Shown: positions 53,701 through 60,990 of the stretch, one piece after another
How the letters are laid out: the number at the start of each line of letters is the position of its first letter
How positions within the stretch are numbered: position 1 is the first letter of the stretch
Source of the DNA: Malania oleifera
Lineage: Eukaryota; Streptophyta; Magnoliopsida; Santalales; Ximeniaceae
Direction of reading: 5' to 3'
NCBI RefSeq assembly: GCF_029873635.1
Contig: NC_080422.1
Span: 16,398,049 to 16,462,048, forward strand
DNA: 64,000 nt
Made by a program: the position numbers and the translations under genes
The notes under the pieces: model-generated
Told to the model about the DNA's origin: nothing
Database searches by the model: none
The model's input: only the letters and a program-made list of their open reading frames with translations

Positions 53701-56509
53701 AAAGGAGGAATTGAAGATGTAATGCATAGACTTAAAGCAGGTTAGGTAAAATGGAGAAGTGCTTCAAGCATGTTGTGTGATTGTAGGACACCCTTAAAAT
53801 TAAAAGAAAGTTCTATAAGATGGTTGTAAGACTAGCTATGTTATATGGATCAGGATGTGGGGCAACTAAGAAACAATATAACCAAAAAGTAAAAGTTGTT
53901 GAGATGAGAATGCTAAGGTGGATGAGTGGTATAACATTTCAAGATAATTATGGAAAGAACATATATGTTCTAAGTAAAAAGTAGCTCCTGCAAAAGATAA
54001 GTAAGGGAGGGACACCTCAAACGGTTTGGGCATTTGCGATGTAGGACAAATAGTCCACCAGTGAAAAGTAGTGAGCTAGTTACTGTGAAGGGCAATAGAT
54101 GAGGTAGGAGTAGATCTAAATTAACATGGAACGAGTTAATGAGTAAAGATTTAATAGCCTTCAATTTTTTGGAGGAAATTGCCCATCGTCATGTAAATGA
54201 ACATATTTGTAGTTGTTCTTTCTAAAAGAGAGCATGAAATTCAAAAGCTAGCGTATATTTTTTCCTCCATAGTTGTTAAAAAAGCCAGCAATTGTGCCTA
54301 AGGAGGCTTCAAGTAAGGCAATACAAAAGCCTACGCAGCCAGGAACATGCCTTAGGGCTGAATGATAGATTTAGTATGAAAATGCCTAACACATGTTGTC
54401 CTCTTTTGTTGTGGTTTGATGTTTCCAAGAAAATCAACAACTCATTTGCATGAGAGACACTTAAACGCCATGAAATTAACCAAAGCAAAGAAATTTTGTT
54501 TTAGCCAATAAAACATACAAATAATTTGTAAATCATGAAACCCCAAAAAAAAAAAAAATTTAAGAAGTTAATTCTGAATGAATACACTGTGGATCACAAT
54601 GCATTAGCTGAAATTTTTTTTAATATAGAATATTTAAACTTGTTATGAACTAACTAGAACTTAAATTAGAAGGGTCCACATGTATCATTTCTATAAATCA
54701 ATATTTAAAGGCAAGTGCATAAAGCAACGTGTCTAACCTTTAAAAGGTGACATAAAAACCATGAGGCGTCAAGGCATCGAGGCATAAGTAGTAGGGCGTC
54801 GATTATAATTTTATTTTTTGATAAATACAAAGATAAATTATATTTTTTAAAATAATTAATTAACTAATCAAGAAAATTACAATAAAATGATTAAAAATTT
54901 AGAGAAGGCTTGCCTTGGATCAACGATAACTAGTTGATCATGGGTTCAAGTCCAAGGAAATAGACTCTTTGCAAAATAGCGAGGGTAAAGCTGCATACAC
55001 CGTGACGATCCTCCACCTATCCTCGCAAAGCAAGGAGCCTTGTGTCCGGGGACGTCCTCTTTTTATAAACTACCAGCTAGACATTTCTTTAAAAAAATAT
55101 ATATATACTAACTTGAATCCATTAAGCAAATCATCTTATTATAGCTATAACATTGCAAAGTTCAAATTATTTTTAAGATCTACAATGCAACTCTCAAACA
55201 TTTTGGGAAGATTGAGGTTTAGAAATCAACTCTATTTAAACATTTTTGTAAAATTTCCTACCCAAATCTAACTTGAGATTCTCAAATCCAAAATGCTAAG
55301 CTTCGACTAAAAAGGCACAAAAAGCATACTTTTTGTACAAATGTGTAAGCCTTGATATGTAATGCATTGGTGTTTTGTGAATTGGAATTTTTGACTGAGC
55401 CTCAAGGCATTTTAGGGATGCTTCGTCTTGAGGCGAGGCTCAATTGAGCCTTATAAACTATTGGTATAAATATTAGTCGTGAAATTTCGTCATGTAAAGA
55501 AAAAACATTTTACACATGTTTTTAATAAATCTACGTCTCAAGTTTTTCAAGCATGTGTTGGCACCTTATGCCTTATATCCAAGCCCCAGGCAACCTTTGC
55601 AGTTTAAAAACTAGGATCACCCTCCATATTCTAGGGCCTCTAAGCAATCAAATGAACTAGAGAAGATGTATTTTCTCTGTTTATTTCTTTTTTCTCATTT
55701 AGTCAGTTGCATGAGAAAGTAAGAGTTCTATTTTCAGGTAGTTCACTGAGGTAGAAAAATCACTAAATATTCCGAAACAGTTAATTCATATCCAAAAACA
55801 TCACTTTTTTCGCATTCCGGGACTCTTACTGCTTTTTGTCGGATGCAGAAATTGTAATGATTTTAGCTCGTAAAGCACGAGATCTATTCTTAGTATGCTA
55901 TCCAAGCAACACCTAAATGTTACAAACACACGAGCACAATTATAATAACTCTGTTAAAATATAAGAAGGGGAAAAAAAAAATGGAACCGTTTACCTAGAA
56001 GGAAAAAATTGAAACCTCAACTTAAAAAAGGTGACACAGTAGCATCAGCGTGAGTTGCCCAGAAGCATTGCTCCCGTCGGGCCCCAGATAATTAAAGAAT
56101 TAAATATTAAAAGTTCAATTCGGGTTTTTCCCCACATTTCTCAGCCGCTGAACTGATCAGAACTCGAAGAAAGATACAGTTATCATAGTCCAAAACAACA
56201 GAAATGATCAGAAATTGAAGAGAGTCTTTGCATGATCTGTGTTTAAGAATCAAGCGGAAGCAGTTACAGACCAAACAGTCAAATTGCAACCAGCCAACCT
56301 AAAAAGGGAGCTACAACCGGGATGAAGTCAAATTGAAGTGGATGTACCAGGGATTTTAGGTAGGCGTGAATAGAGTCGATGTCGTCCTGGTCCTTGGGCT
56401 TCGTAGCAGTGGTCGAAGCCCTAAAAGTTTGAGGAAAGAGCAATGGCGCAGAAGAGTAGCCTCCAAATGGGTCCACCAGATCGGAGCTCTGAGATTCGTT
56501 CACCATCAT
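29667..56509 (-). CDS. CENPC: CENP-C, kinetochore/centromere protein (complete, 13 coding exons)
   Basis: Coding exons on the minus strand: 56509-56348, 50767-50562, 50480-50392, 50307-50205, 50113-49944, 49747-49107, 48972-48873, 46594-46509, 45540-45441, 34775-34690, 31823-31724, 31639-31532, 29794-29667. The sum is 2079 bp (692 codons plus TGA), with every intron GT-AG and phases continuous. Plant CENP-C (Arabidopsis 705 aa) binds CENH3 nucleosomes and builds the inner kinetochore. Matches include an N-terminal DPFGGYSS...LFPQTF block, [18 protein letters not shown] (about 106-121), RRRRPGLLG (about 179-187), [20 protein letters not shown], the CENP-C motif [20 protein letters not shown] (about 625-644), and a C-terminus ending [17 protein letters not shown]. 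An in-frame TGA seven codons upstream supports the start at 56509. Introns 1, 7, 9 and 10 are swollen by transposons. Exons 10-11 duplicate exons 8-9. Confidence 0.95.
31532..31639 (-). CDS. CENPC: CENP-C exon 12 (CENP-C motif)
   Basis: 108 bp, acceptor TCTCTGCAG, donor GTGAGT. Encodes the diagnostic CENP-C motif [20 protein letters not shown] followed by YGR. In the family, its Arg residues contact the H2A/H2B acidic patch and its aromatic residues contact the CENH3 tail. All key residues are present. Confidence 0.96.
31724..31823 (-). CDS. CENPC: CENP-C exon 11 (duplicate of exon 9)
   Basis: 100 bp, acceptor AATATTCAG, donor GTATGC. Encodes [15 protein letters not shown]...KFSQRQSLA, no stops, phases 0 to 1. 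Confidence 0.87.
32171..32472 (+). mobile_element. TRIM (terminal-repeat retrotransposon in miniature), 302 bp
   Basis: Two 73-bp LTRs (32171-32243 and 32400-32472) share TTGGCCCACAACCTAATAG and GTAAAGTGGTAAT and end in CA. The left LTR is followed at once by TGGTATCAGAGC (32244-32255), an initiator-Met primer site. The right LTR is preceded by GCAAGGGAG, a polypurine tract. The interior is about 156 bp and non-coding. The matching position in the duplicated intron (about 45855) has no insert. Flanks GCTCT and AGTCT match only partly as a target duplication. Confidence 0.88.
33465..34557 (-). mobile_element. second TRIM-like element, with one LTR interrupted by another repeat
   Basis: A roughly 161-bp LTR at 34397-34557 (plus-strand ends TGTAACGG...TGTGACA, with a CTATAAAAGG phrase inside) is repeated as 33465 to about 33535 plus about 34200-34314. 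The two halves of that copy are separated by about 660 bp. Between the LTRs are only 82 bp. On the minus strand these start TTTGGCATTATAGCCAC, a mutated initiator-Met primer site (TTTGGTATCAGAGCCAC). The duplicated intron lacks this element: it runs straight through at about 46370. Confidence 0.7.
33536..34199. mobile_element. unclassified insertion in the TRIM LTR
   Basis: An AT-rich non-coding block whose two ends carry inverted variants of AAATTTCG, ATTTCGATT and CAAAATTTT. It is probably a non-autonomous DNA transposon. Borders are approximate. Confidence 0.4.
34690..34775 (-). CDS. CENPC: CENP-C exon 10 (duplicate of exon 8)
   Basis: 86 bp, acceptor TCTTTGATAG, donor GTTAGT. Encodes [20 protein letters not shown] and nine more residues, no stops. 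It shares its exon ends and flanking intron with 46594-46509. Confidence 0.85.
36032..37513 (+). repeat. 5' LTR of the chromovirus (with insert)
   Basis: Matches 42005-42529 outside the insert at 36185-37142. It ends just before the primer-binding site. Confidence 0.8.
36185..37142. mobile_element. GTAACGG-rich fold-back element plus 71-bp filler in the chromovirus LTR
   Basis: The insert is flanked by TCCTTGG (36178-36184 and 37143-37149). It starts CATGGTTTTAAAT, and CATGGTTTTAAAT recurs inverted as ATTTAAAACCATG at 37059-37071. Each arm is a GC-rich run of TAACGG, GTAGCGG and CGTTACG repeats, while the middle is AT-rich. After 37071 comes a piece (37072-37142) that is identical, inverted, to TRIM sequence near 34.3 kb. 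It is absent from the other LTR. Confidence 0.65.
37594..38460 (+). pseudogene. chromovirus gag relic
   Basis: It starts [20 protein letters not shown] and shows [16 protein letters not shown]...[10 protein letters not shown] and [20 protein letters not shown], the conserved Ty3 gag capsid block. Several in-frame stops and shifts. Confidence 0.8.
38700..39190 (+). pseudogene. chromovirus protease relic
   Basis: The phrase [21 protein letters not shown] aligns with the Ty3 aspartic protease active site, where DTGAT is usual. Here the Gly is Glu, which should abolish activity. [15 protein letters not shown] follows. Confidence 0.8.
39470..40052 (+). pseudogene. chromovirus reverse transcriptase relic
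   Basis: Contains [35 protein letters not shown], the catalytic [12 protein letters not shown] and [14 protein letters not shown]. The last 156 codons are open. A stop and frame changes lie upstream. Confidence 0.9.
40102..40510 (+). pseudogene. chromovirus RNase H relic
   Basis: Contains [54 protein letters not shown] and VVDALSRK. The usual HTDAS catalytic phrase is missing through a small deletion. Confidence 0.85.
40620..41420 (+). pseudogene. chromovirus integrase relic
   Basis: Fragments in all frames match the zinc-binding region ([12 protein letters not shown]) and the core ([24 protein letters not shown]). Stops are frequent, so only traces of the domain remain. Confidence 0.75.
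41779..41994 (+). pseudogene. chromovirus chromodomain
   Basis: An open frame of 71 codons holds [11 protein letters not shown]...[20 protein letters not shown], a chromodomain-type fold at the integrase C-terminus. Family members use it to steer integration. The aromatic cage looks partly altered (SWE is SWV). Confidence 0.85.
42005..42529 (+). repeat. 3' LTR of the chromovirus
   Basis: Uninterrupted LTR of 525 bp that follows the chromodomain relic and ends GGCCTGTGACA. Confidence 0.8.
42905..44390 (+). pseudogene. copia gag and integrase relics
   Basis: Recognisable pieces in shifting frames are [15 protein letters not shown] (gag start), [18 protein letters not shown] and [20 protein letters not shown] (UBN2 gag), [20 protein letters not shown] with [11 protein letters not shown] (GAG-pre-integrase), and [20 protein letters not shown] (integrase core; the usual VDDHSR reads VKGHSR). 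Reverse transcriptase and RNase H are absent, so the element has a large internal deletion. Confidence 0.8.
45441..45540 (-). CDS. CENPC: CENP-C exon 9 (second exon of first copy)
   Basis: 100 bp using acceptor GAATTTCAG, or 109 bp using TTACAG nine bases upstream (start 45549). Both keep the frame. Encodes [15 protein letters not shown]...[13 protein letters not shown], a basic stretch. Donor GTACTT. Paralogous to 31823-31724. Confidence 0.87.
46509..46594 (-). CDS. CENPC: CENP-C exon 8 (first copy of duplicated pair)
   Basis: 86 bp, acceptor TCTTTGATAG, donor GTTAGG. Encodes [20 protein letters not shown] and seven more residues. It is paralogous to 34775-34690, with the same length and phases (1 to 0). 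Confidence 0.88.
48000..48216 (+). mobile_element. SINE (tRNA-derived) in CENP-C intron 7
   Basis: Box A TTGCTCGAGCGGTAAGGGC lies near 48016 and box B AAGTTCGACTCCC near 48063. The body ends TCATCAAAACAAAAAAAAA. The paralogous intron (about 45095) runs through without it, so it inserted after the duplication. Imperfect flanking repeats (ATCCAACCATCTTTT and TTCCAACAAATTTTT) may be the target duplication. Open frames on the minus strand here are incidental. Confidence 0.75.
48465..48645 (+). mobile_element. RTE-type LINE, 3' end only
   Basis: Shares the RTE 3' segment with 53050-53238: a GTAGGGGT phrase, GAATTCATACAGTCGACCCC against GATTCATATAACCGACACC, GACTTAAGGCT-GGTTT and the TTGTTG tail. 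5'-truncated, as is common for LINEs. Confidence 0.75.
48873..48972 (-). CDS. CENPC: CENP-C exon 7
   Basis: 100 bp, acceptor GCTATGCAG, donor GTATGA. Encodes [20 protein letters not shown] and a short tail. It is weakly conserved but phase-correct and free of stops. Confidence 0.85.
49107..49747 (-). CDS. CENPC: CENP-C exon 6 (largest)
   Basis: 641 bp, acceptor TTTTTGAATAG, donor GTGAGT. Encodes about 214 residues including [30 protein letters not shown] and [15 protein letters not shown], which match the middle of Arabidopsis CENP-C, then a Ser/Pro-rich linker. Confidence 0.95.
49944..50113 (-). CDS. CENPC: CENP-C exon 5
   Basis: 170 bp, acceptor CTTTTTCCAG, donor GTGAGT. Open throughout in the inherited phase. 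It encodes a less conserved acidic linker ([17 protein letters not shown]). Confidence 0.88.
50205..50307 (-). CDS. CENPC: CENP-C exon 4
   Basis: 103 bp, acceptor GGTTATAG, donor GTATAT. Encodes [10 protein letters not shown]...RRRRPGLLG, a conserved basic patch of plant CENP-C. Confidence 0.93.
50392..50480 (-). CDS. CENPC: CENP-C exon 3
   Basis: 89 bp, acceptor CATTCGACAG, donor GTAAGT. Encodes [20 protein letters not shown] and YFLAHEKLE, which matches the DFFAAYDKFE region of Arabidopsis CENP-C. Confidence 0.92.
50562..50767 (-). CDS. CENPC: CENP-C exon 2
   Basis: 206 bp, acceptor TTTTTTTCAG, donor GTATGT. Encodes [19 protein letters not shown] and the conserved [20 protein letters not shown] block. 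Confidence 0.93.
50967..53238 (+). mobile_element. RTE-type LINE in CENP-C intron 1, 5'-truncated
   Basis: The plus strand encodes, in broken frames, [20 protein letters not shown] with [10 protein letters not shown] (linker after the endonuclease), [47 protein letters not shown], the reverse transcriptase box [16 protein letters not shown], and a 222-codon open C-terminal part ([48 protein letters not shown]). The clade signature is RTE. It ends in a TTG microsatellite tail (53219-53238). The catalytic FADD reads FAND. The endonuclease is absent. It lies antisense to CENP-C. Confidence 0.88.
53393..54190 (+). mobile_element. second RTE-type LINE fragment
   Basis: Starts inside the reverse transcriptase domain and runs on to the 3' part ([51 protein letters not shown]), with stops and indels. 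It lies directly behind the first copy in the same orientation and also carries FAND. The TTG tail is not seen. Confidence 0.8.
54268..55615. mobile_element. possible fold-back repeat with GCCTCAAGGC-type arms
   Basis: TAGTTGTTAAAAAAGCC at the left is loosely inverted at the right (GTTTAAAAACTAGG). Both arms hold GCCTAAGGAGGC, AGGCGTCAAGGCATCGAGGC and CCTCAAGGCATTTTAGG. A TS-like SINE lies inside. The design resembles the element at 36185, but the evidence is weak. Confidence 0.35.
54900..55065 (+). mobile_element. TS-like SINE
   Basis: Box B GGGTTCAAGTCCAAGG lies near 54943, followed by CTCTTTGCAAAATAGCGAGG, GTAAAGCTGCATACACC and GGGGACGTCCTCTTTTT. This order is that of TS-type plant SINEs (GGTAAGGCTGCGTACA...CCTTTTT), which end in T rather than A. 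Degenerate. Confidence 0.65.
55066..56347. other. 5' part of CENP-C intron 1, no further genes
   Basis: AT-rich intron sequence between the repeats and exon 1. I see no additional exon. Confidence 0.5.
56348..56509 (-). CDS. CENPC: CENP-C exon 1
   Basis: Encodes residues 1-54, starting [20 protein letters not shown] and ending IHAYLKSL, then donor GTACAT. The second Met codon could also serve as start. It matches the conserved plant CENP-C N-terminus (DPL..YSG..LFPRTF). Confidence 0.92.
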
Positions 56510-56554
56510 TTCCTCACTGTCGATCGCTCACCATCGTGCTTCGGACTTCGAACA

Positions 56555-56710
56555 GCTAAACCCTAGCGATGGAGGAAAGACGGTTCCAGAGAGAGAAAGA
56601 GAGATTTCGAAAACAGAACAAGCGGGAAGACTCTGCGTTCCGGGACCTACACGGTGCCAACTGTTTTTACTTTTTATTTCTTTTGCAGATTAGTCCCTTA
56701 TAGGGCCCGT
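56555..56710 (-). promoter_or_regulatory. CENP-C proximal promoter elements
   Basis: Reading upstream of the ATG, there is a telo-box (AAACCCTA on the plus strand at 56558-56565), an E2F-like GCGGGAAG (56622-56629), and a TATAAG-type box beside GGGCCC (about 56698-56708, close to a site II/TCP motif). These motifs are common in promoters active in dividing cells, which fits CENP-C. The motifs are seen; their function is inferred. Confidence 0.4.
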
Positions 56711-56739
56711 TTGTAAATACTTGATAACAAAAAAATGTT

Positions 56740-58100
56740 GTCGCACTTTATCACTTAAAATAAATATTTTTATTAAAAAAATAATATTTATCAAATATTT
56801 ATTATAAAAAAAATACTTTTCAATATATTTCTTAAAAAATTATTTTTATTTAAATTTTAAAAAATAATGTAAGATAATGTTTTTACCATTTATAAGTGGC
56901 ATTGTCATAGACGACTTAATTTTGTAAATACAAAAAAAATTAATTGTTATTTATAATTGAAAAAATACATTAGAAGATAATTATATGTTATTTTATATTA
57001 TAATATATTAATTATTAATAAAACATAATTCAACTTTTGAATTAAAAAATTAATAATTAAATCAAATTAATATTACAAATTAAAAATAATAATTAAATTC
57101 ATAATATTATTTTAACATAAATTAATACAATAATCATATGTTAGAATAAATTAAGAATAATATTATTATTAGTCAAAAATAATATTATATTATTTTTACT
57201 TAATAAAAATAAAAAAATATTAATTAGAACTAAAAGTTAACATAATTATTAATAAAATTGTTAATTAATAATTAACCATATATTGTTTTATTATGCATTA
57301 TAACCTATTAATTATTAATAAAATATAATTAAATTTTTAAAAATATGAAAAATCATTTATAATTCAAATTAACATTAAATAAACTAAACATTTTTAAATT
57401 AGTTATTAATACCATTTTTAGCATAAATTAATGTGATAATCATATGTTATAAATATATATTAATAAAAATTATTATTAATTAATATATAATATTAGATTA
57501 TTTTAGTTAATAGACAAAATATTTAAATTTTAATTAAAATTTAATATAATTATCATTTAAATTTAAATTATAAATATATTAATTTTCATTTAAAATATAC
57601 TTAAAAATATAGATACAGCATCTTCATCTCATCTTACTACTGAGACCAAACGTAATCATTTCCCTCACCTGATCAAAAACATATTTTGACAAATTCTTTG
57701 CTCTGGAGCCAAAATTTCTTACCTCATAATTCATTGGTTGGTAATCCTAAAATGATTGCTTACAAAATTATTAACAAAGAATTCCACTGAATTCCAAAGA
57801 CCGCTTATAGCTTTCAACATTTTTTTCAATTCAATATTTATTATTAGTACTTATTTAAATTCAGTTTTTTTCCTTTGACACTAATTAAAATATTTATTGC
57901 AACAAGCACTTAATGCACCCCACCTTTAAAGAGATATTGAATTTGTAATTATATTGGAAGATAAGATTTAATATTAAAAATAATTATATTAAAATTTTAT
58001 CCAAATTCACTTGAATTCAAATTTAATGTGAGTAATTTTGTGTATAGATAATATTATTCATAATGGAGGTGAATTGTATAAATATAAAAAATTTAATAAC
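56740..58100. other. very AT-rich spacer upstream of CENP-C
   Basis: Almost entirely A/T from about 56740 to 57620, dominated by TTAATAATTAA and AATATTATTA variants, then a less extreme stretch to 58100. No open frame or repeat boundary recognised. Confidence 0.6.
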
Positions 58101-58104
58101 TATT

Positions 58105-58614
58105 TGTTAGAATTAGTGTATTCCTAAGAAGGGGGTGAATTAAAAATTTTAAAATTTTTTCTTAGGTTAAACCAGATATTAGTAATATACAACCTGAGGT
58201 CTTTTTAAGCATATACCAATTGCGCAAATAAAAATAATATGTGGAAATTAAATCATGCACAACATTTACAATATATCAAATATAGCATACATGTGTAGGA
58301 ATATAAAGTACTAAAAATTAAAAGTAGACACACGATATGTTATTGAGGTTCACCCAACATCGCCTACGTCCCCTCCCCAAGCTCACAAGTAAGAGGATTC
58401 CACTAGTTACTCACTTCATGGGTGGAGCAACACCGTTTACAACACCTTAAATGTTGGTGCACGTAGTTTTCTTAACCAAGTCTGAACCAGTTCGAAACTA
58501 TTCACAGGGCTAATCTCCCTCTTCCAACCACACGTCAGGAATACAATAAATATTCAAATCATTTTTGTGTACAAACAAATGCTTCTTACACTAAGCAGAT
58601 ATATTGTTGAGACC
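58105..58614 (-). mobile_element. copia-type LTR fragment
   Basis: It starts TGTTAGAATTAGTGTATTCC then AAGAAGGGGGTGAATT. It contains GTTATTGAGGTTCACCCAAC and CGCCTACGTCC, a layout like the 6393 and 17552 LTRs (GTGTAATCCCAAGAGGGGGG...GCCTACGTCC). It is cut at 58615 by another LTR. Confidence 0.55.
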
Positions 58615-59838
58615 TGAAAAATTATAATATTTAAATAATAAAAAAGGGAGAAAAGGAAATTTTAAAGGGGGTCACAGCAGAATCTCGTCGATAAACGCAA
58701 AGAGTTCGTCGATGCAGCGACTTATTAAGATCGTCGACGATGACACATGTCTCGTTGACGAGGAATTACCGAGAGGGGTTATTTGAGGGCCTAAAATTAA
58801 TCGATGATGAATAAGTGTTCGTCAACGAACTCTCTACTTGGCCTCGTCGACGAAGTGACGTGGCTCGTCAACGAAGGTAGGTGTATAAATAGCTCTAACT
58901 CGGTTTTTTAGCGAGAAAATGGCATCCTAACCTCCCTTCTCTCTCTACTTCGTCCTCCACACCTTCTCTTTTGGATTCTGGGCTGAATCTTCGCCGGTTC
59001 GACGATCCGAAGCTGCCACATCACTCCTAGGAAGATTCTCTTCACATATGCTGGAGTGATTTGTAGGTCAGACCAACTTGGGAACCATCCCAAAATTTGG
59101 GTAAGTTAGTTAATTTCAATTTTATGAGGTTTTTGGTGTTTTCAGACCGAGGAGGATATGTTAGGGAAGATAATACTAAAGTTTTGTTGGAAAAATATCA
59201 ATTTCAGAGTGTTGAACTGGGGAACACACGGGTGTGATTTTGGGTGTTTTGTGGGCTTCCTAGAAAGCCAGGTAAAAGGGATAAACTAAGTCACTATTTC
59301 CATTAAATTATTTATTAATATTCAGCTTTTATTTTCAAGAAAATTATGTATGTTATAGAACTGAGCTTGGAAATATTGTCGTTAACAGGAAAACAATTTT
59401 AACACAGTTCAATAGGGATTATGATTTTGTGTAAATTTTATGAATGAGACAATATTCACTTTTGTATGCCATGAGTATGAAATCTACGATTTCATGTAAT
59501 ATCAGAGTATTATGTTTTCAGAATAAGCATGTTATTACAGTTTTCTAGGAAAATATTAAAAAATGGTACAAAGATTTCAAACTATAAATTTTTATGATAT
59601 GTCGGCGTAAGGGTCGTGGGTTTTATATGACATGCTACACTGACGTAAGGGCCGCGATTTACAAGATACAAAATGTCGGCGTAAGGGTCGTGAACATATC
59701 CAACCAAGATTATCCTAGATCAACTTATTCACAAACTAGACGTAAATATTTTTGAGGTATTAAGCGATTGAAGAGTCTTCGTATATGGAGAACATATGTC
59801 GTGTCCCTGACTTTTTGTTGTAGTTGTGTGGAGCAGGT
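58615..59838 (+). mobile_element. Ty3-like LTR fragment (5' part)
   Basis: It begins TGTTGAGACCTGAAAAATTA. It holds six GTCGACGA-type palindromes (58685-58875), a TATAAATA at 58884-58891 and a pyrimidine-rich leader, as the 61932-63873 LTR does in the other orientation. Three copies of GGCGTAAGGGTCGTG-like sequence lie at 59604-59696. The 3' end of the LTR is not found, so it is truncated. The 61-codon minus-strand frame here is incidental. Confidence 0.6.
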
Positions 59839-60559
59839 ATTAATCTTTCACCCCATTCTCGTGCATTTCTATTTCTTTTTCTTTCTTTCTTTCTTTTTTT
59901 TCTTTCTTCTGCTCATTTTTCAATTTATTTCTTTTCGTGGTCAATTAAGACAATCATTACACTTCTTTTGTTGTCTTAATACCACCTATGTGAATTAAAC
60001 TCGAACAGTAGTCTATGAACTAAGTCTATTTATAGAGGGTGGTTCAGCTTTCACATCTTGAGTAAACTACAAGGCCTAAGTTTTTATCTCCCCACTGGAT
60101 GTCACCTCTAGGCTAGCAAGTCAAAAACCGAGACTAGTGTACAAAGAATATCTAGGAAAAAAAAATGGAAAGTTGAGTTTCATGGACTCCGAGCCGAGGT
60201 CAAAAACTCAAAAGAATGATAAATGGCTCAACGGTACCTCACGAGGTGTCATAGTCGCCACGAGCGCTCTCTTAATACTCACAAGCAACCCTAAGTGCTA
60301 CAAGTCACGTGAATGTGCATTTTTAACCTCATGAGATACCATGTAAATACAAGAGTTTATATAACCAAATTAACACAAATGAACTACCGGTCAACCTTCA
60401 TGGAGTTAGAATTCCTAGATTAGTCATATAAAGAGAAATTACACATAAATAACCTAAGCGTGTAACTCCTAGGTTATATGCAAGTATGTAAAGGGTATAA
60501 ATCAGTGTTAATCATGGCCTAATCATCCATATTCAATTTTTTTTTTCAATGTATTTTCT

Positions 60560-60600
60560 CGTCCCCCCCCCCCAACTAAAGTGAAACATTGTCCTCAATG
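60560..60600 (-). other. Athila/Tat-type polypurine tract region
   Basis: The minus strand reads CACATTGAGGACAATGTTTC followed by a G run (60563-60572), the phrase that precedes the 3' LTR in Athila/Tat elements. The LTR would lie at lower coordinates, roughly 59850-60562, but its far end is not clear. Confidence 0.5.
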
Positions 60601-60990
60601 TGAAAGTATAGGGGAGACGGGAGAGGTGATAAGCAGGGAAGTAGAGACATACCTAGGTGGAGAAGTAAGGGAAAAGAAAAACTAAAACTAAGAAAAAATG
60701 TACCTAAAAATAAAATAAGGTAAAACAAAATGAAAAGAAAGGAAATAAAAACATCACATTCTGTCTGGCGGAGGCTCTGGAGGAATTTCACCTGATTGGT
60801 GAAGTTTTATAAATTGAACTGATGAGTCTCCAAATTTGAGCCGCCACAATGAATCAATCTTATCACCTGCACGAAGGTTAGCCTCAAATGAATTAATGCT
60901 CTTCAAAATACCAAACGATATATGTGCAGATTTACTTTCTTGTTTTAACAAGAAAGTATCTTTATTCAATATGTTTTGCAGGAAATTTAC

